Shown here: positions 34,837 to 43,665 of the stretch, piece after piece
How positions within the stretch are numbered: position 1 is the stretch's first letter
How the letters are laid out: the number at the start of each line of letters is the position of its first letter
Notes under the pieces: generated by a model
The model's input: only the letters and a program-made list of their open reading frames with translations
Databases searched by the model: none
What the model was told of the DNA's origin: nothing
Made by a program: the position numbers and the translations under genes
DNA from: Cloacimonetes bacterium UBA5835
Lineage (GTDB): Bacteria; Cloacimonadota; Cloacimonadia; Cloacimonadales; Cloacimonadaceae
DNA length: 64,000 nt
Assembly: GCA_002432865.1 (NCBI GenBank)
Contig: DJGX01000009.1
Coordinates: forward strand, 192,989-256,988
Direction: 5' to 3'

Positions 34837-35895
34837 ATGAACAGCGAAAATAAAAAATACCTGTTTGATCTGTTGCAAACCCACAGTCCTTCTGGTTTTG
34901 AAACACCTGCTCAAGTTCTAACCAATGCTTATCTTTCAAATTACTGTGAAGATATAACTATCGATATCAATGGTAATCTGATTGCTCATAAAAAAGGCAG
35001 TGGTAAACATAAAATAATGATTATAGGTCACGCTGATGAAATCGGATTTATGGTAAATTACATTGATGAAAGCGGCTTTATTTATGTTAAAGCATTAGGC
35101 GGTTTCGATGTAAATATGCTTCCTGGTTTAAGAGTAGATATTCATCATAACGATAACATAGTACATGGTATTATTGGAAAAAAGCCAATTCATTTATTAC
35201 GCAATAGTGATGAACCTTCAAAATTGAAATTAGAAGACCTCTGGATAGATATCGGTGCTAGAAACAAAGAAGATGCCCAAAACCTTGTTTCTATTGGAGA
35301 TACTATAACTTTCAGCTCACAAATCGAGGAACTGAATGAAGAACTGATTGTAAGTAAAGCCACCGATAACAAAGTAGGTGTTTATATAGCTTCTGCAGTT
35401 ATGAAAGAACTTTGGGAAAAAGATATAAAAGCAGATTATTATGCTGTTTCCTCTGTTGGGGAAGAAACAACTATGCGAGGTGCTATAACAAGTGCTTATC
35501 GGATTGATCCTGATATTGCTGTTGCTGTAGATGTAACCTTCACTTCTGATATTCCTGGAGTGGATAAACACATTTACGGTGATGTTTCTTTGGGTAAAGG
35601 ACCCGTACTCTGTTTGGGTTCTGCTTTGCATCCTGCGATAAACAAAAAACTGACAGAATTAGCAAAAGAACATAATATTCCACTTCAGATAGAAATTTCC
35701 CCTTCCCGAACTGGAACAGATGCTGATGCTGTTTTTGCCTCCAGACAAGGAACCGCAACAGCCATACTTAGTATTCCGAATCGGTATATGCATACTCCTA
35801 ATGAGATTATCTCTCTTGCTGATTTGGATAATGCTGTGCAGTTATTGGTTGAATTCGTATTGAGTATAGATGATACTTTTGAGCTTAAACGATGA
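34837..35895 (+). CDS. M42 family metallopeptidase (aminopeptidase)
   Basis: A 352-residue cytoplasmic dizinc aminopeptidase, expected to form dodecameric shells (family knowledge). Metal and catalytic residues sit in GHADEIGFMVNYID, SKATDNKVGVYIA, SVGEETTMRGA (the Glu pair), AVDVTFTSD, and a C-terminal His in PNRYMHTPNEII. Consistent with peptide and amino-acid fermentation. Related enzymes are glutamyl aminopeptidase and the FrvX endoglucanase-annotated proteins. Confidence 0.92.
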   Translation: MNSENKKYLFDLLQTHSPSGFETPAQVLTNAYLSNYCEDITIDINGNLIAHKKGSGKHKIMIIGHADEIGFMVNYIDESGFIYVKALGGFDVNMLPGLRVDIHHNDNIVHGIIGKKPIHLLRNSDEPSKLKLEDLWIDIGARNKEDAQNLVSIGDTITFSSQIEELNEELIVSKATDNKVGVYIASAVMKELWEKDIKADYYAVSSVGEETTMRGAITSAYRIDPDIAVAVDVTFTSDIPGVDKHIYGDVSLGKGPVLCLGSALHPAINKKLTELAKEHNIPLQIEISPSRTGTDADAVFASRQGTATAILSIPNRYMHTPNEIISLADLDNAVQLLVEFVLSIDDTFELKR

Positions 35896-35927
35896 ACTGA
35901 ATGAATGATGTTCTCATTAAAAGCAAG

Positions 35928-35988
35928 GAGTCCTCGCTGCCATTCGAAACTAGTATTTTCCCGATAATTTGTTTGGCAGTGAGGGCTC
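35928..35988. repeat. long imperfect inverted repeat downstream of the M42 gene
   Basis: GAGTCCTCGCTGCCA (35928-35942) pairs with TGGCAGTGAGGGCTC (35974-35988) through 15 positions, two of them G-U, around a 31-base loop. No strong T-tract follows, so it is either a weak terminator or a structured leader. The rest of the 319-base gap (35896-36214) shows nothing else I can support. Confidence 0.6.
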
Positions 35989-36214
35989 ATTACAATTGTA
36001 AGTTGTTACCATATATGTTCTTATTCCGGCTATAAATTGTTATAGGCCAATTAGCTAATATCATCCTTAGCACTTTGAGCTTATAAAATAATAAAAAGGG
36101 AAAATGTCATAGATACAAGAGATTTCTGACTCCCGGAAAAAAGCATTGACTGAAAAGTCACCTTTTTCAGATATGGTTTTAAAAATTAGTATATTAACCC
36201 ATAAGGAGAATATA

Positions 36215-36391
36215 ATGGCGAAAAATAATCGTGGCAAAGGAATAAAAAAACTTCCTAATTCTGGAAGAGGTGAATGCCCTGTATGTCATCGAACCGGTAT
36301 AAAACTACTTAATGAAGTTAAAGTTGGTGAGAAGACATATAAGGTTTGCAAAACCTGTAAAAGTGTGGCTGCTAAAAAATTAAGCGCGTAA
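36215..36391 (+). CDS. small zinc-ribbon protein
   Basis: A 58-residue basic protein with two CxxC knuckles: CPVCHRTG and CKTC, separated by a strand-rich VKVGEKTYKV stretch, which looks like a zinc ribbon. A glycine/lysine-rich start (AKNNRGKGIKK) suggests RNA or ribosome binding. I chose the ATG at 36215 because AAGGAG sits right before it; an upstream in-frame ATG at 36146 lacks one. A clear terminator follows. It lies before rsmA/ksgA, which fits a ribosome-associated role (inference only). Confidence 0.75.
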   Translation: MAKNNRGKGIKKLPNSGRGECPVCHRTGIKLLNEVKVGEKTYKVCKTCKSVAAKKLSA

Positions 36392-36402
36392 TCTCTTGTT
36401 TT

Positions 36403-36447
36403 CGCTTTCGTTTTGAATTTGTAAAATTAGAACGAAAGCGATTTTTT
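36403..36447 (+). terminator. terminator between the zinc-ribbon gene and rsmA
   Basis: CGCTTTCGTT (36403-36412) pairs with AACGAAAGCG (36431-36440), then ATTTTTTC. The T-run ends 8 bases before the rsmA ATG, and no Shine-Dalgarno lies in between. Confidence 0.8.
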
Positions 36448-36454
36448 CTCTTTA

Positions 36455-37237
36455 ATGAAAGCTCTTAAAGCGCTCGGGCAGAATTTTTTAATCGATAAAA
36501 CAATCGCAAGCGAAATTGTAGCTTTGGGAGATTTACATAAAGGTGATAAAGTTTGGGAAATTGGACCCGGGACAGGTATATTAACCGATGAAATTCTATC
36601 CTGGAATGTTCAATTGAGAGCTTTCGAACTTGATAAACGCTTGCAGAAATACCTTTCTGAACATTATCAGGGGAGATTTGTTCTGGAAAGTACAGATATC
36701 CTGCAGGCGAATTGGGATTCCTTAATTCAACAAGATGGATACCCCTTAAAGTTGATAGCCAATATCCCTTATCAAATAACCAGTCCGCTTTTAGCACTGT
36801 TAGAAAAGCATTCTAAATTCTTTTCCCGAATTGTGCTTATGGTTCAAAAAGAAGTTGCTCAGCGACTTTGTGCCCAATCCCACAGCAAACATTATTCTCC
36901 TTTAACTATTCGATTGCATTTGGTTTATGATATTTATAGCAAAATACAGGTAAATAAAGAGAAGTTCAATCCTGTGCCAAAAGTAGATTCAACAGTTATT
37001 CTATTACTCCCTCGAACCGATAAACCCATAATTAAATATCCAGAAAGTTTTAACAACATTATAGACGCGGCTTTTGCCCATCGCAGAAAAACACTAGCCA
37101 ACAATTTTATCCCTGTTTTGGGAAAAGAAAAAACCAAAGAACTGGAGAATTTGTCGCAAATCAACTTTCGCCAAAGAGGAGAAGAGCTTGAAGAAAAGGA
37201 TTTTATTCTTCTTTCTGAGCTTGTTTCTTCTTTGTAG
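36455..37237 (+). CDS. rsmA: 16S rRNA dimethyladenosine transferase
   Basis: Dimethylates the two adjacent adenines in helix 45 of 16S rRNA (KsgA). The 260-residue product shows KALGQNFLID at the N-terminus, SAM motif WEIGPGTGILTDE, FELDKRL, the catalytic NIPYQITSPLL and the C-terminal HRRKTLANNF. Length is normal. The ATG lies immediately after a terminator T-run with no visible ribosome-binding site. Its 3' end overlaps the next gene by 50 bases. Confidence 0.96.
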   Translation: MKALKALGQNFLIDKTIASEIVALGDLHKGDKVWEIGPGTGILTDEILSWNVQLRAFELDKRLQKYLSEHYQGRFVLESTDILQANWDSLIQQDGYPLKLIANIPYQITSPLLALLEKHSKFFSRIVLMVQKEVAQRLCAQSHSKHYSPLTIRLHLVYDIYSKIQVNKEKFNPVPKVDSTVILLLPRTDKPIIKYPESFNNIIDAAFAHRRKTLANNFIPVLGKEKTKELENLSQINFRQRGEELEEKDFILLSELVSSL

Positions 37238-39056
37238 TCCATATTGGAAAGCTCAAACTCAGGGATTGGACTGGACAGTATATTCCAGCCAACAAGTTCT
37301 CAGCATAGAAAATGCTTTACAGTATAGATTTTATCCTACAGCTAAAACTTCATTAGTAATTAACAGCAAAAGCAACATAGAAAATCGGTTAAACTTTAAT
37401 CAGGAAGCCAAAAATGCAGATTTGAATGTAGGTTTGGAATTAATGAGTAAACACTTTATGCATACTATTAGTTCGGATTATCAAACCTTTTATGATAATA
37501 GCGATTTGGAACCTGCTGCTTATGTAAATAAAACTGCTATTTTGGGTTATCATATAAATTACAGTCCTGTGGACAGCTTAAATATTGGCATTTTCAGCAA
37601 AGGTATATTAAGAAATGAACAAGACCGTTATGTGAATGGCTATTCTCTTTCCAGCGAGGGATATTGGTTTGGTTCCAATGCAAGTTATTCTAACTATATT
37701 TTAAATTCCATAGCAGGTATATCAGCAAATGCAGAACGCAAAAGAATGGATTGGGAATCCTTTGACTATGCTAATTTGGGAGCGAACTATAATTATTACG
37801 GAAATTATCTGAATTTTGCCTGCCTGGCAAATTATAATTATCATAGCGAAGATATCTATGTTCTAGCGGCTCCGGAACAAAATGAAATTCGTAGTAATTA
37901 TCAGCTATCGGATAATCAGTTACGCTGGAATTTTGATATCTCTGGAAATCTACAATATTCTCCTGAAGACCGTGTTCAATTGGAAATACGGGATAATTAC
38001 AGTTTAAGGCAAACAAGCTACAGTAAAAGTAAAATTCGTAATAATACTGATCACTATAATCAGGCACAGCTACACTTAGATTATCAGATTTCGCAAAAAG
38101 TTTCGTGGCAAAGCGATCTTGCTCATACTTATGCTATTAAGGACTATTACTATGATTTGAATACAAGGCAAACAGATAATAGACATATTGGTAGCAGGAT
38201 AAATTGGGAATACAGTGAAGGGGATTCATTAATTGCTGCTTATTTTGTTAATTTGCAAATAATCAAATTCCCCGAAGATGATAACCAATGGGATAATGAC
38301 CTGCTAACCCATAACTTACGATTTGGCTGGAAACATTATTGGCACGAACGAGTAGTTTTAGGAAACTGGTTTGGTTACAGCTTTAGTAAAGATGTGTATA
38401 TAGATTCTTTGCTATCGGCAAACAATAAAGAGATAAGCAGCTGGACTATGTTTCCGGAATGCAAGTTTCTGATTGGAGACAGGATAGCTTTTTTCCAGAC
38501 ATATCAAATAAGAGCAGATTATAGTGATTATATATACAATACTGGTAAAAATAATACTCTTTACCGTCAATTGGGCTATCAATATAATCTGGTGTTCGAT
38601 ACTTTTCCTTTAATTGCTCGAACTTTAGATCCGCGTTGGCTAGAACTTCCTTTTCGCAATAGTCCAGAAAATGCTTTTATGATTGATCTGGGCTTTGCAT
38701 ACGAAGAAAATCAATACGCTCAACAAAAACAATCCTATTATGAACTGCAAACTAAAAACAGAAGGTGGACTGCAAGTATTGATTTCAGGCACGACATAAA
38801 AAATTTATACTGGACTCTCTCTCCTCAATATACTTGGGGTACCTGGAAGGAATTAACTTTTAATTTAAATTCTGCTTGCCTTTTTAATAATAATTCCCTA
38901 ATCGAATTTAAGCTTGCTCCCTTCATTGATAATTTTGAGAATATAGATTCGGTAAGTTTTCATAACTTTAGTGCAAATAAGTTCTTTAAGATGGTTAAAC
39001 AATGTTCCGAAGCTGCAGATTGGCGTTTATCCACTACTTTGAGATTGTATTTTTAA
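37188..39056 (+). CDS. probable outer-membrane barrel protein, unknown function
   Basis: A 622-residue exported protein I cannot name. The start is TTG at 37188, preceded by AGAGGAG at a good distance, giving signal peptide MKKRILFFFLSLFLLCSPYWKAQ. The body is a long series of alternating aromatic/polar strands (YSNYILNSIAGISA, NFACLANYNYHSED) and ends STTLRLYF with a terminal Phe, as outer-membrane barrels do. The start lies inside the end of rsmA, so the signal peptide is encoded in overlapping DNA. A Cys near residue 17 could be read as a lipobox but the context is poor. Confidence 0.75.
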   Translation: MKKRILFFFLSLFLLCSPYWKAQTQGLDWTVYSSQQVLSIENALQYRFYPTAKTSLVINSKSNIENRLNFNQEAKNADLNVGLELMSKHFMHTISSDYQTFYDNSDLEPAAYVNKTAILGYHINYSPVDSLNIGIFSKGILRNEQDRYVNGYSLSSEGYWFGSNASYSNYILNSIAGISANAERKRMDWESFDYANLGANYNYYGNYLNFACLANYNYHSEDIYVLAAPEQNEIRSNYQLSDNQLRWNFDISGNLQYSPEDRVQLEIRDNYSLRQTSYSKSKIRNNTDHYNQAQLHLDYQISQKVSWQSDLAHTYAIKDYYYDLNTRQTDNRHIGSRINWEYSEGDSLIAAYFVNLQIIKFPEDDNQWDNDLLTHNLRFGWKHYWHERVVLGNWFGYSFSKDVYIDSLLSANNKEISSWTMFPECKFLIGDRIAFFQTYQIRADYSDYIYNTGKNNTLYRQLGYQYNLVFDTFPLIARTLDPRWLELPFRNSPENAFMIDLGFAYEENQYAQQKQSYYELQTKNRRWTASIDFRHDIKNLYWTLSPQYTWGTWKELTFNLNSACLFNNNSLIEFKLAPFIDNFENIDSVSFHNFSANKFFKMVKQCSEAADWRLSTTLRLYF

Positions 39057-39270
39057 TTGACAGAATGAATATCCTAAATTTCATGGAATTAGCCAGGCGC
39101 AATGCAATAACTGCAAGTGAACTATGTCAGATCAGGAATGAAGCAGCATTAAGCTTTTCCAGTTATGTGACATTGTTTGCCTGGCTTTTTATCTATATAA
39201 CCAACCAATATGGCATAATTTATGCTGTAATATATGAAAATAATTCTTCATTATACAAGGATTAAAAATA

Positions 39271-42156
39271 ATGAAAAAAATAGCTTTAACTTTTGGACTG
39301 ATAATCATAGCTGCTTCCATTTTTGCTTATCCTTTGCGAATTCAAAGCTGGAATTTGCAATCAGATATCAAAAAGCTTAATGAGTTGAAAGTTAGCATCG
39401 ATTATGTAAATCTGCAAACAGGAGTAATCCATATCGAGGTTCGTAATGATTCAGAAAGAGATAAAATTACAGCTGCAGGGATAATTACGGAATTACTACC
39501 CAATCCTGCTGATGAGTATTTTAAAGGACTGAAAAAAGGGGATCTGGATGGCCGCTATGCTTATTATACTTTAACAGAATACCAAAATTTTATGCAACAA
39601 ATAGCTGCTCAATATCCTAATATCTGTCAACTGGTACAATTTGGATCCAGCGTTCAAAATAGACCTTTGTTGATGATGAAAATAAGTGATAATGTTATGG
39701 TCGATGAAAACGAACCGGAGCTGAAATATATTAGCAGTATTCATGGAGATGAAGTTGTTGGTTACGATATGCTTATTCGTCTTATTCAATTGCTCACCTC
39801 TCAATATGGGATTGACCCCAGGATAACCAATATCGTAAATAACACTGAAATATGGATAAACCCAATGCTCAATCCAGATGGTTATGCTGCAGTAAGTCGT
39901 TATAATGCCAACGGGATTGATTTGAACAGGAATTTCCCTATGCCTACAGGAGTTCAACATCCAGATTCAGAATCTTGGGCAGTAGAAACAATCGCAGTAA
40001 TGGATTTTAGCAATGCTCACGATTTTGATTTATCAATAAACTTTCACGGTGGTGCTTTAGTAGTTAATTATCCTTGGGATTATACTTATGCTTTAACGCC
40101 AGATAATGATTTACTTACTGAAATGGCACTAACTTATGCTCGTGAAAATTTGCCTATGTATAATAGCACTGAATTCACTCACGGAATAACAAATGGAGCT
40201 GCTTGGTATGTAATTACAGGAAGTATGCAGGATTGGAATTATCATTATACAGATTGCATCGAATTAACTGCCGAAATTGGAACTAACAAATGGCCTGCTG
40301 CTTCAACGCTTGATTCATATTGGGCAGATAATGAAGAAGCAATACTGAAATATTTAGAATTTGCTCAAAGAGGGGTTTCCGGAATTGTAACTAATTCGTT
40401 AGGAACCCCAATAGCAGCCACAATTACGGTTGGAGGAAATTCCAAACTTGAGCATACAGACCTTCCCGTTGGAGATTATCATCGCTTGTTGCTACCTGGC
40501 ACTTATCAAATAACTGCCTCAGCTAATAGTTTTATTCCTGAAACTGTTACTGTAACAGTACCTCAAAGTGGATCAGTTACACAAAACTTCACTTTGCACC
40601 CTGCTATGATTACTAACTTTCAAGGTCAACTTCGCAACCTGCAAGGTAATCCTGTAAGCGGAGCAAATATAATACTTAATAGTGATCCTCAAATTACTGT
40701 TCAGACTGATACTCAGGGCTTATTTTCTTTTTCCATTTATGAAGGTGATTATCAGCTAAGTATTTCTGCTGCGGGTTATACAAAAATTGTTCAGGATATT
40801 CAAATAAGACAGAATGATTACCGTAATATCATTATTATGCAAAATCCTGTTTTTTGCGAAGATTTTGAGAATGGACTTGGAAACTGGACGGCCACTGGAA
40901 ACTGGGGAATTATGAACTACGAAGGATCCAATGTGTTGACCGATTCTCCTTCTGGTAATTACAGTAATATGCAAAATCGCAGTGTTACATTAACTAATCC
41001 TGTTTCCCTCAGCGGAATCATTAATCCTGTTCTTTCATTCCGCTGTAAATATGAATTGGAAAGCAGTTATGATTATGTGCATTTAGAGGTTTCGGCTAAT
41101 AGTACAAATTGGACTGCTTTGGATAGTTTTACGGGAATAATAAGCAGCTGGGTAAATAAGAACTATTCTCTTTCGAACTATACTAACGGTCAAGTATACT
41201 TACGATTCAGAATCCAAAGTGATTGGTCTCAAACAGCTGATGGCATTTATATAGATGATATAGCAATGACAGGGATAAATACCAATATACCTATATATGG
41301 TGATGTAACTATCGACGGTAGAATAAATATACAGGATATAGCTGCAATCAATGAATATGCAATTGGTCTTGATCCTATTATAGAGCTTGATCCAAGACCC
41401 TGGGATACTTTCAGAATTACTAATGCTGATGTAGACAATAATGGTAGTATTGATTCTTTCGATAGTTATTTGCTTTGTAAATACATCTATGAACCGGATT
41501 ATATTTTACCTGCTACATCTGGAATTCCAGAACAAGTGACTATTCCAATTATGAATGCTACTTATGAGAACAACAAACTAAACTTGCATTTTGATGATAT
41601 CGATCAGCTGAAATCCCTAGTAGTTTCTACCGCTCCGAATACTATTAATCAGGTTTTGCATCAGGGAATCACTTTTAACCATCCTTTCGTGCAAGCAGTT
41701 AATAATAATGATGGTTCTTACGGGTTTGCCGGTTACGCAATTGATCAGGATTCTTTATATATAATTTTAGGAACCAATCCGCAGAACTTTACTTTATACT
41801 ATACAGTTAATGGAGTAGCAGGTTCTCAATATGTTAATTTGAGTGATGCTATTGATGGTTCTGATTTACCAAAACCGTTTACTTACCTTTTCCAGAATAA
41901 CCCCAATCCTTTTAATCCCGAAACTACTCTGCATTTTGATCTTGCTGAAAACAATACACCTGTTACTTTAAACATCTATAACCTTAAAGGACAGCTTATT
42001 CGTCGGTTAGTTTCTGGCGTTTTATCCTCTGGAAAACACAGTGTCGTTTGGAACGGTTTAGATGATAGAGGCAAAGAAGTTAGTTCTGGAGTTTATCTTT
42101 ATCGACTAAACACTCCAAACTATCAGCAAACTCGTAAAATGCTGCTATCTAAATAG
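39271..42156 (+). CDS. secreted M14 zinc carboxypeptidase with sorting tail
   Basis: A 961-residue exported peptidase. Signal peptide about residues 1-18. The M14 domain (about 95-370) has zinc ligands in SIHGDEVVGYD (H and E) and NFHGG, substrate-binding INPMLNPDGY and DLNRNFP, and catalytic Glu in ELTAEIG. Two carboxypeptidase-regulatory-like domains (about 370-530), a lectin/MAM-like segment (about 530-670), a dockerin-like calcium repeat pair (YGDVTIDGRINIQDIA, NADVDNNGSIDSFDSY), and a C-terminal NNPNPFNPETTLHF domain ending RKMLLSK follow. It should digest extracellular peptides. AAGGA precedes the ATG. Confidence 0.9.
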   Translation: MKKIALTFGLIIIAASIFAYPLRIQSWNLQSDIKKLNELKVSIDYVNLQTGVIHIEVRNDSERDKITAAGIITELLPNPADEYFKGLKKGDLDGRYAYYTLTEYQNFMQQIAAQYPNICQLVQFGSSVQNRPLLMMKISDNVMVDENEPELKYISSIHGDEVVGYDMLIRLIQLLTSQYGIDPRITNIVNNTEIWINPMLNPDGYAAVSRYNANGIDLNRNFPMPTGVQHPDSESWAVETIAVMDFSNAHDFDLSINFHGGALVVNYPWDYTYALTPDNDLLTEMALTYARENLPMYNSTEFTHGITNGAAWYVITGSMQDWNYHYTDCIELTAEIGTNKWPAASTLDSYWADNEEAILKYLEFAQRGVSGIVTNSLGTPIAATITVGGNSKLEHTDLPVGDYHRLLLPGTYQITASANSFIPETVTVTVPQSGSVTQNFTLHPAMITNFQGQLRNLQGNPVSGANIILNSDPQITVQTDTQGLFSFSIYEGDYQLSISAAGYTKIVQDIQIRQNDYRNIIIMQNPVFCEDFENGLGNWTATGNWGIMNYEGSNVLTDSPSGNYSNMQNRSVTLTNPVSLSGIINPVLSFRCKYELESSYDYVHLEVSANSTNWTALDSFTGIISSWVNKNYSLSNYTNGQVYLRFRIQSDWSQTADGIYIDDIAMTGINTNIPIYGDVTIDGRINIQDIAAINEYAIGLDPIIELDPRPWDTFRITNADVDNNGSIDSFDSYLLCKYIYEPDYILPATSGIPEQVTIPIMNATYENNKLNLHFDDIDQLKSLVVSTAPNTINQVLHQGITFNHPFVQAVNNNDGSYGFAGYAIDQDSLYIILGTNPQNFTLYYTVNGVAGSQYVNLSDAIDGSDLPKPFTYLFQNNPNPFNPETTLHFDLAENNTPVTLNIYNLKGQLIRRLVSGVLSSGKHSVVWNGLDDRGKEVSSGVYLYRLNTPNYQQTRKMLLSK

Positions 42157-42166
42157 TACGATATAA

Positions 42167-42658
42167 ATGCGAAAATTAATACTCTCGGTTTGGTTGATCT
42201 GTGTTTTATGTATACTATTCGGTTGTAAAAGAGCAGAGCCTCAAAAAAAAGAACCATCCAGTAAAATTGAATTTCGCCAAGATGGAACTTTGAACATATC
42301 TAATCCTATGGGAACTGTTAAAGCTACATTCTCAATTGAAATTGTAGAAAAGGAAGAAGAGCTGATGCGAGGATTAAAATTCAGAGATCAGCTTGGTGAA
42401 AATCAAGGTATGCTGTTTATTTTTGAATATCCAGATATCTATGAATTTTGGATGCAGGATACATATCTACCTTTAGATATGCTATTTATAGCTTCAGATG
42501 GTACTATAAACTATATCTACGAAAATACAGTCCCCTTCAGTGAAGAAAGAATTACCCCCAATTTTACTCATAAATTTGTTTTGGAAGTTAATGCCGGAAC
42601 AGTTAAAAAATATAATATTCAAACTGGAGATAAAGTAACTTGGAAAAGACACTCCTAA
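42167..42658 (+). CDS. DUF192 family lipoprotein
   Basis: A 163-residue lipoprotein with signal peptide and lipobox LFGC near residue 20. The DUF192 domain follows: FSIEIVEKEEELMRGLKFRDQLGENQGMLFIFEYP, then FWMQDTYLPLDMLFIASDG and the C-terminal EVNAGTVKKY. The family has no firm biochemical function. It starts 10 bases after the M14 gene and overlaps the deacetylase gene by 19 bases, making a three-gene operon. Confidence 0.9.
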   Translation: MRKLILSVWLICVLCILFGCKRAEPQKKEPSSKIEFRQDGTLNISNPMGTVKATFSIEIVEKEEELMRGLKFRDQLGENQGMLFIFEYPDIYEFWMQDTYLPLDMLFIASDGTINYIYENTVPFSEERITPNFTHKFVLEVNAGTVKKYNIQTGDKVTWKRHS

Positions 42659-43545
42659 TAGTTATCTTGGTGTTTAGCATAGTGTTATTTAGTTGCAATA
42701 GTAAACCAAAGACAGAACCAACTATAGAAAAATCCGAAGCTGAACATCCAGAAAGTAATACTGAAAAAATAGAGAATCAGGATCAAGAGAAAACTACCTC
42801 TTCTCCGGATATTACTAAAATTAAATCCTATAAATACACTTGGTCTAAATCAGATAATATGCCTCCTATAGCTATAATTATTGATGATTTTGGTCAATAT
42901 TCAGGAAAATTACTGGAAGATTTCACTTCCCTTCCCAAAGAAATAGCTTTTGCTATTTTACCAGATTTACCTCATACTCAAACAGTTGCTCGTCTTGCAG
43001 ATAAGACAGGTCATCAAGTTTTAATACACATTCCTATGCAAGCAATTGATCATAAAGCTAATCCCGGAAAGAGATTCATAAAGAATGGAATGGATAAATT
43101 TGCCATAGCAGATTTACTACAGGATTTCTATGCTCAAATTCCTAATGCCATTGCAGCCAATAATCATATGGGCAGTGAAGTAACATCAGACATTGCTACG
43201 ATGAGTATAGTTCTGGATGAATTGAATGAATTGGGAATATTTTTTCTGGATAGCGCAACTACCAATAAAAGTACTACTTACACTGCTGCAGAAAATTTAG
43301 GATTGATTACCGCTAAGAGAGATATATTTTTGGATGTTCCCGATAATAGTGATAAAACGATAATCAATAAAATTGAAGGTTTGGCAAAATATAAAGGCAG
43401 AAATGAACCGATCGTGATTATTACCCATTGTCACAATCGCGAGAAATTGGTTGCCTTGCAGAAATTTTTGGCTCAAATGGATGATATGGGTGTCCAATTA
43501 ATAAGCGTTTCACAACTTTATAAAAAATTAAGAGCACCTGCTTAA
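42640..43545 (+). CDS. divergent polysaccharide deacetylase (YibQ-like) lipoprotein
   Basis: A 301-residue lipoprotein (signal peptide ending VLFSC at about residue 19) of the divergent polysaccharide deacetylase family. The catalytic-type segments are PPIAIIIDDFGQY, FAILPDLPHT, VLIHIPMQA, NHMGSEVTSD, LFFLDSATT-like FFLDSATTNKST and a late IITHCHNREK. A Glu/Lys/Ser-rich linker separates the lipid anchor from the domain. The start is TTG inside the DUF192 gene. The target is unknown; envelope glycans are likely. Confidence 0.88.
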   Translation: MEKTLLIVILVFSIVLFSCNSKPKTEPTIEKSEAEHPESNTEKIENQDQEKTTSSPDITKIKSYKYTWSKSDNMPPIAIIIDDFGQYSGKLLEDFTSLPKEIAFAILPDLPHTQTVARLADKTGHQVLIHIPMQAIDHKANPGKRFIKNGMDKFAIADLLQDFYAQIPNAIAANNHMGSEVTSDIATMSIVLDELNELGIFFLDSATTNKSTTYTAAENLGLITAKRDIFLDVPDNSDKTIINKIEGLAKYKGRNEPIVIITHCHNREKLVALQKFLAQMDDMGVQLISVSQLYKKLRAPA

Positions 43546-43564
43546 TACAATTTTGTAATTATAT

Positions 43565-43607
43565 TTGAAAGTAGTTGCGCATAAAGCCACTGCTTTTTTG
43601 CTTTCAA
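43565..43607 (+). terminator. possible terminator after the deacetylase gene
   Basis: A small AAAGC/GCTTT hairpin (43583-43596) is followed by more T's, nested in an outer TTGAAAG/CTTTCAA pair (43565-43571, 43601-43607). Convergent genes meet here, so it may serve the plus-strand operon. The stem is short. Confidence 0.35.
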
Positions 43608-43665
43608 TTTCGCTACGAAATCACTTATTAATGAGCATAGGTTTTATATTGTAGATTACTAAGGA

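Noticed and set aside
39002..39265. 87-codon plus-strand frame between the barrel gene and the M14 gene
   Set aside because: It starts inside the preceding gene, has no ribosome-binding site and no family resemblance; its internal start at about 39065 is no better supported.
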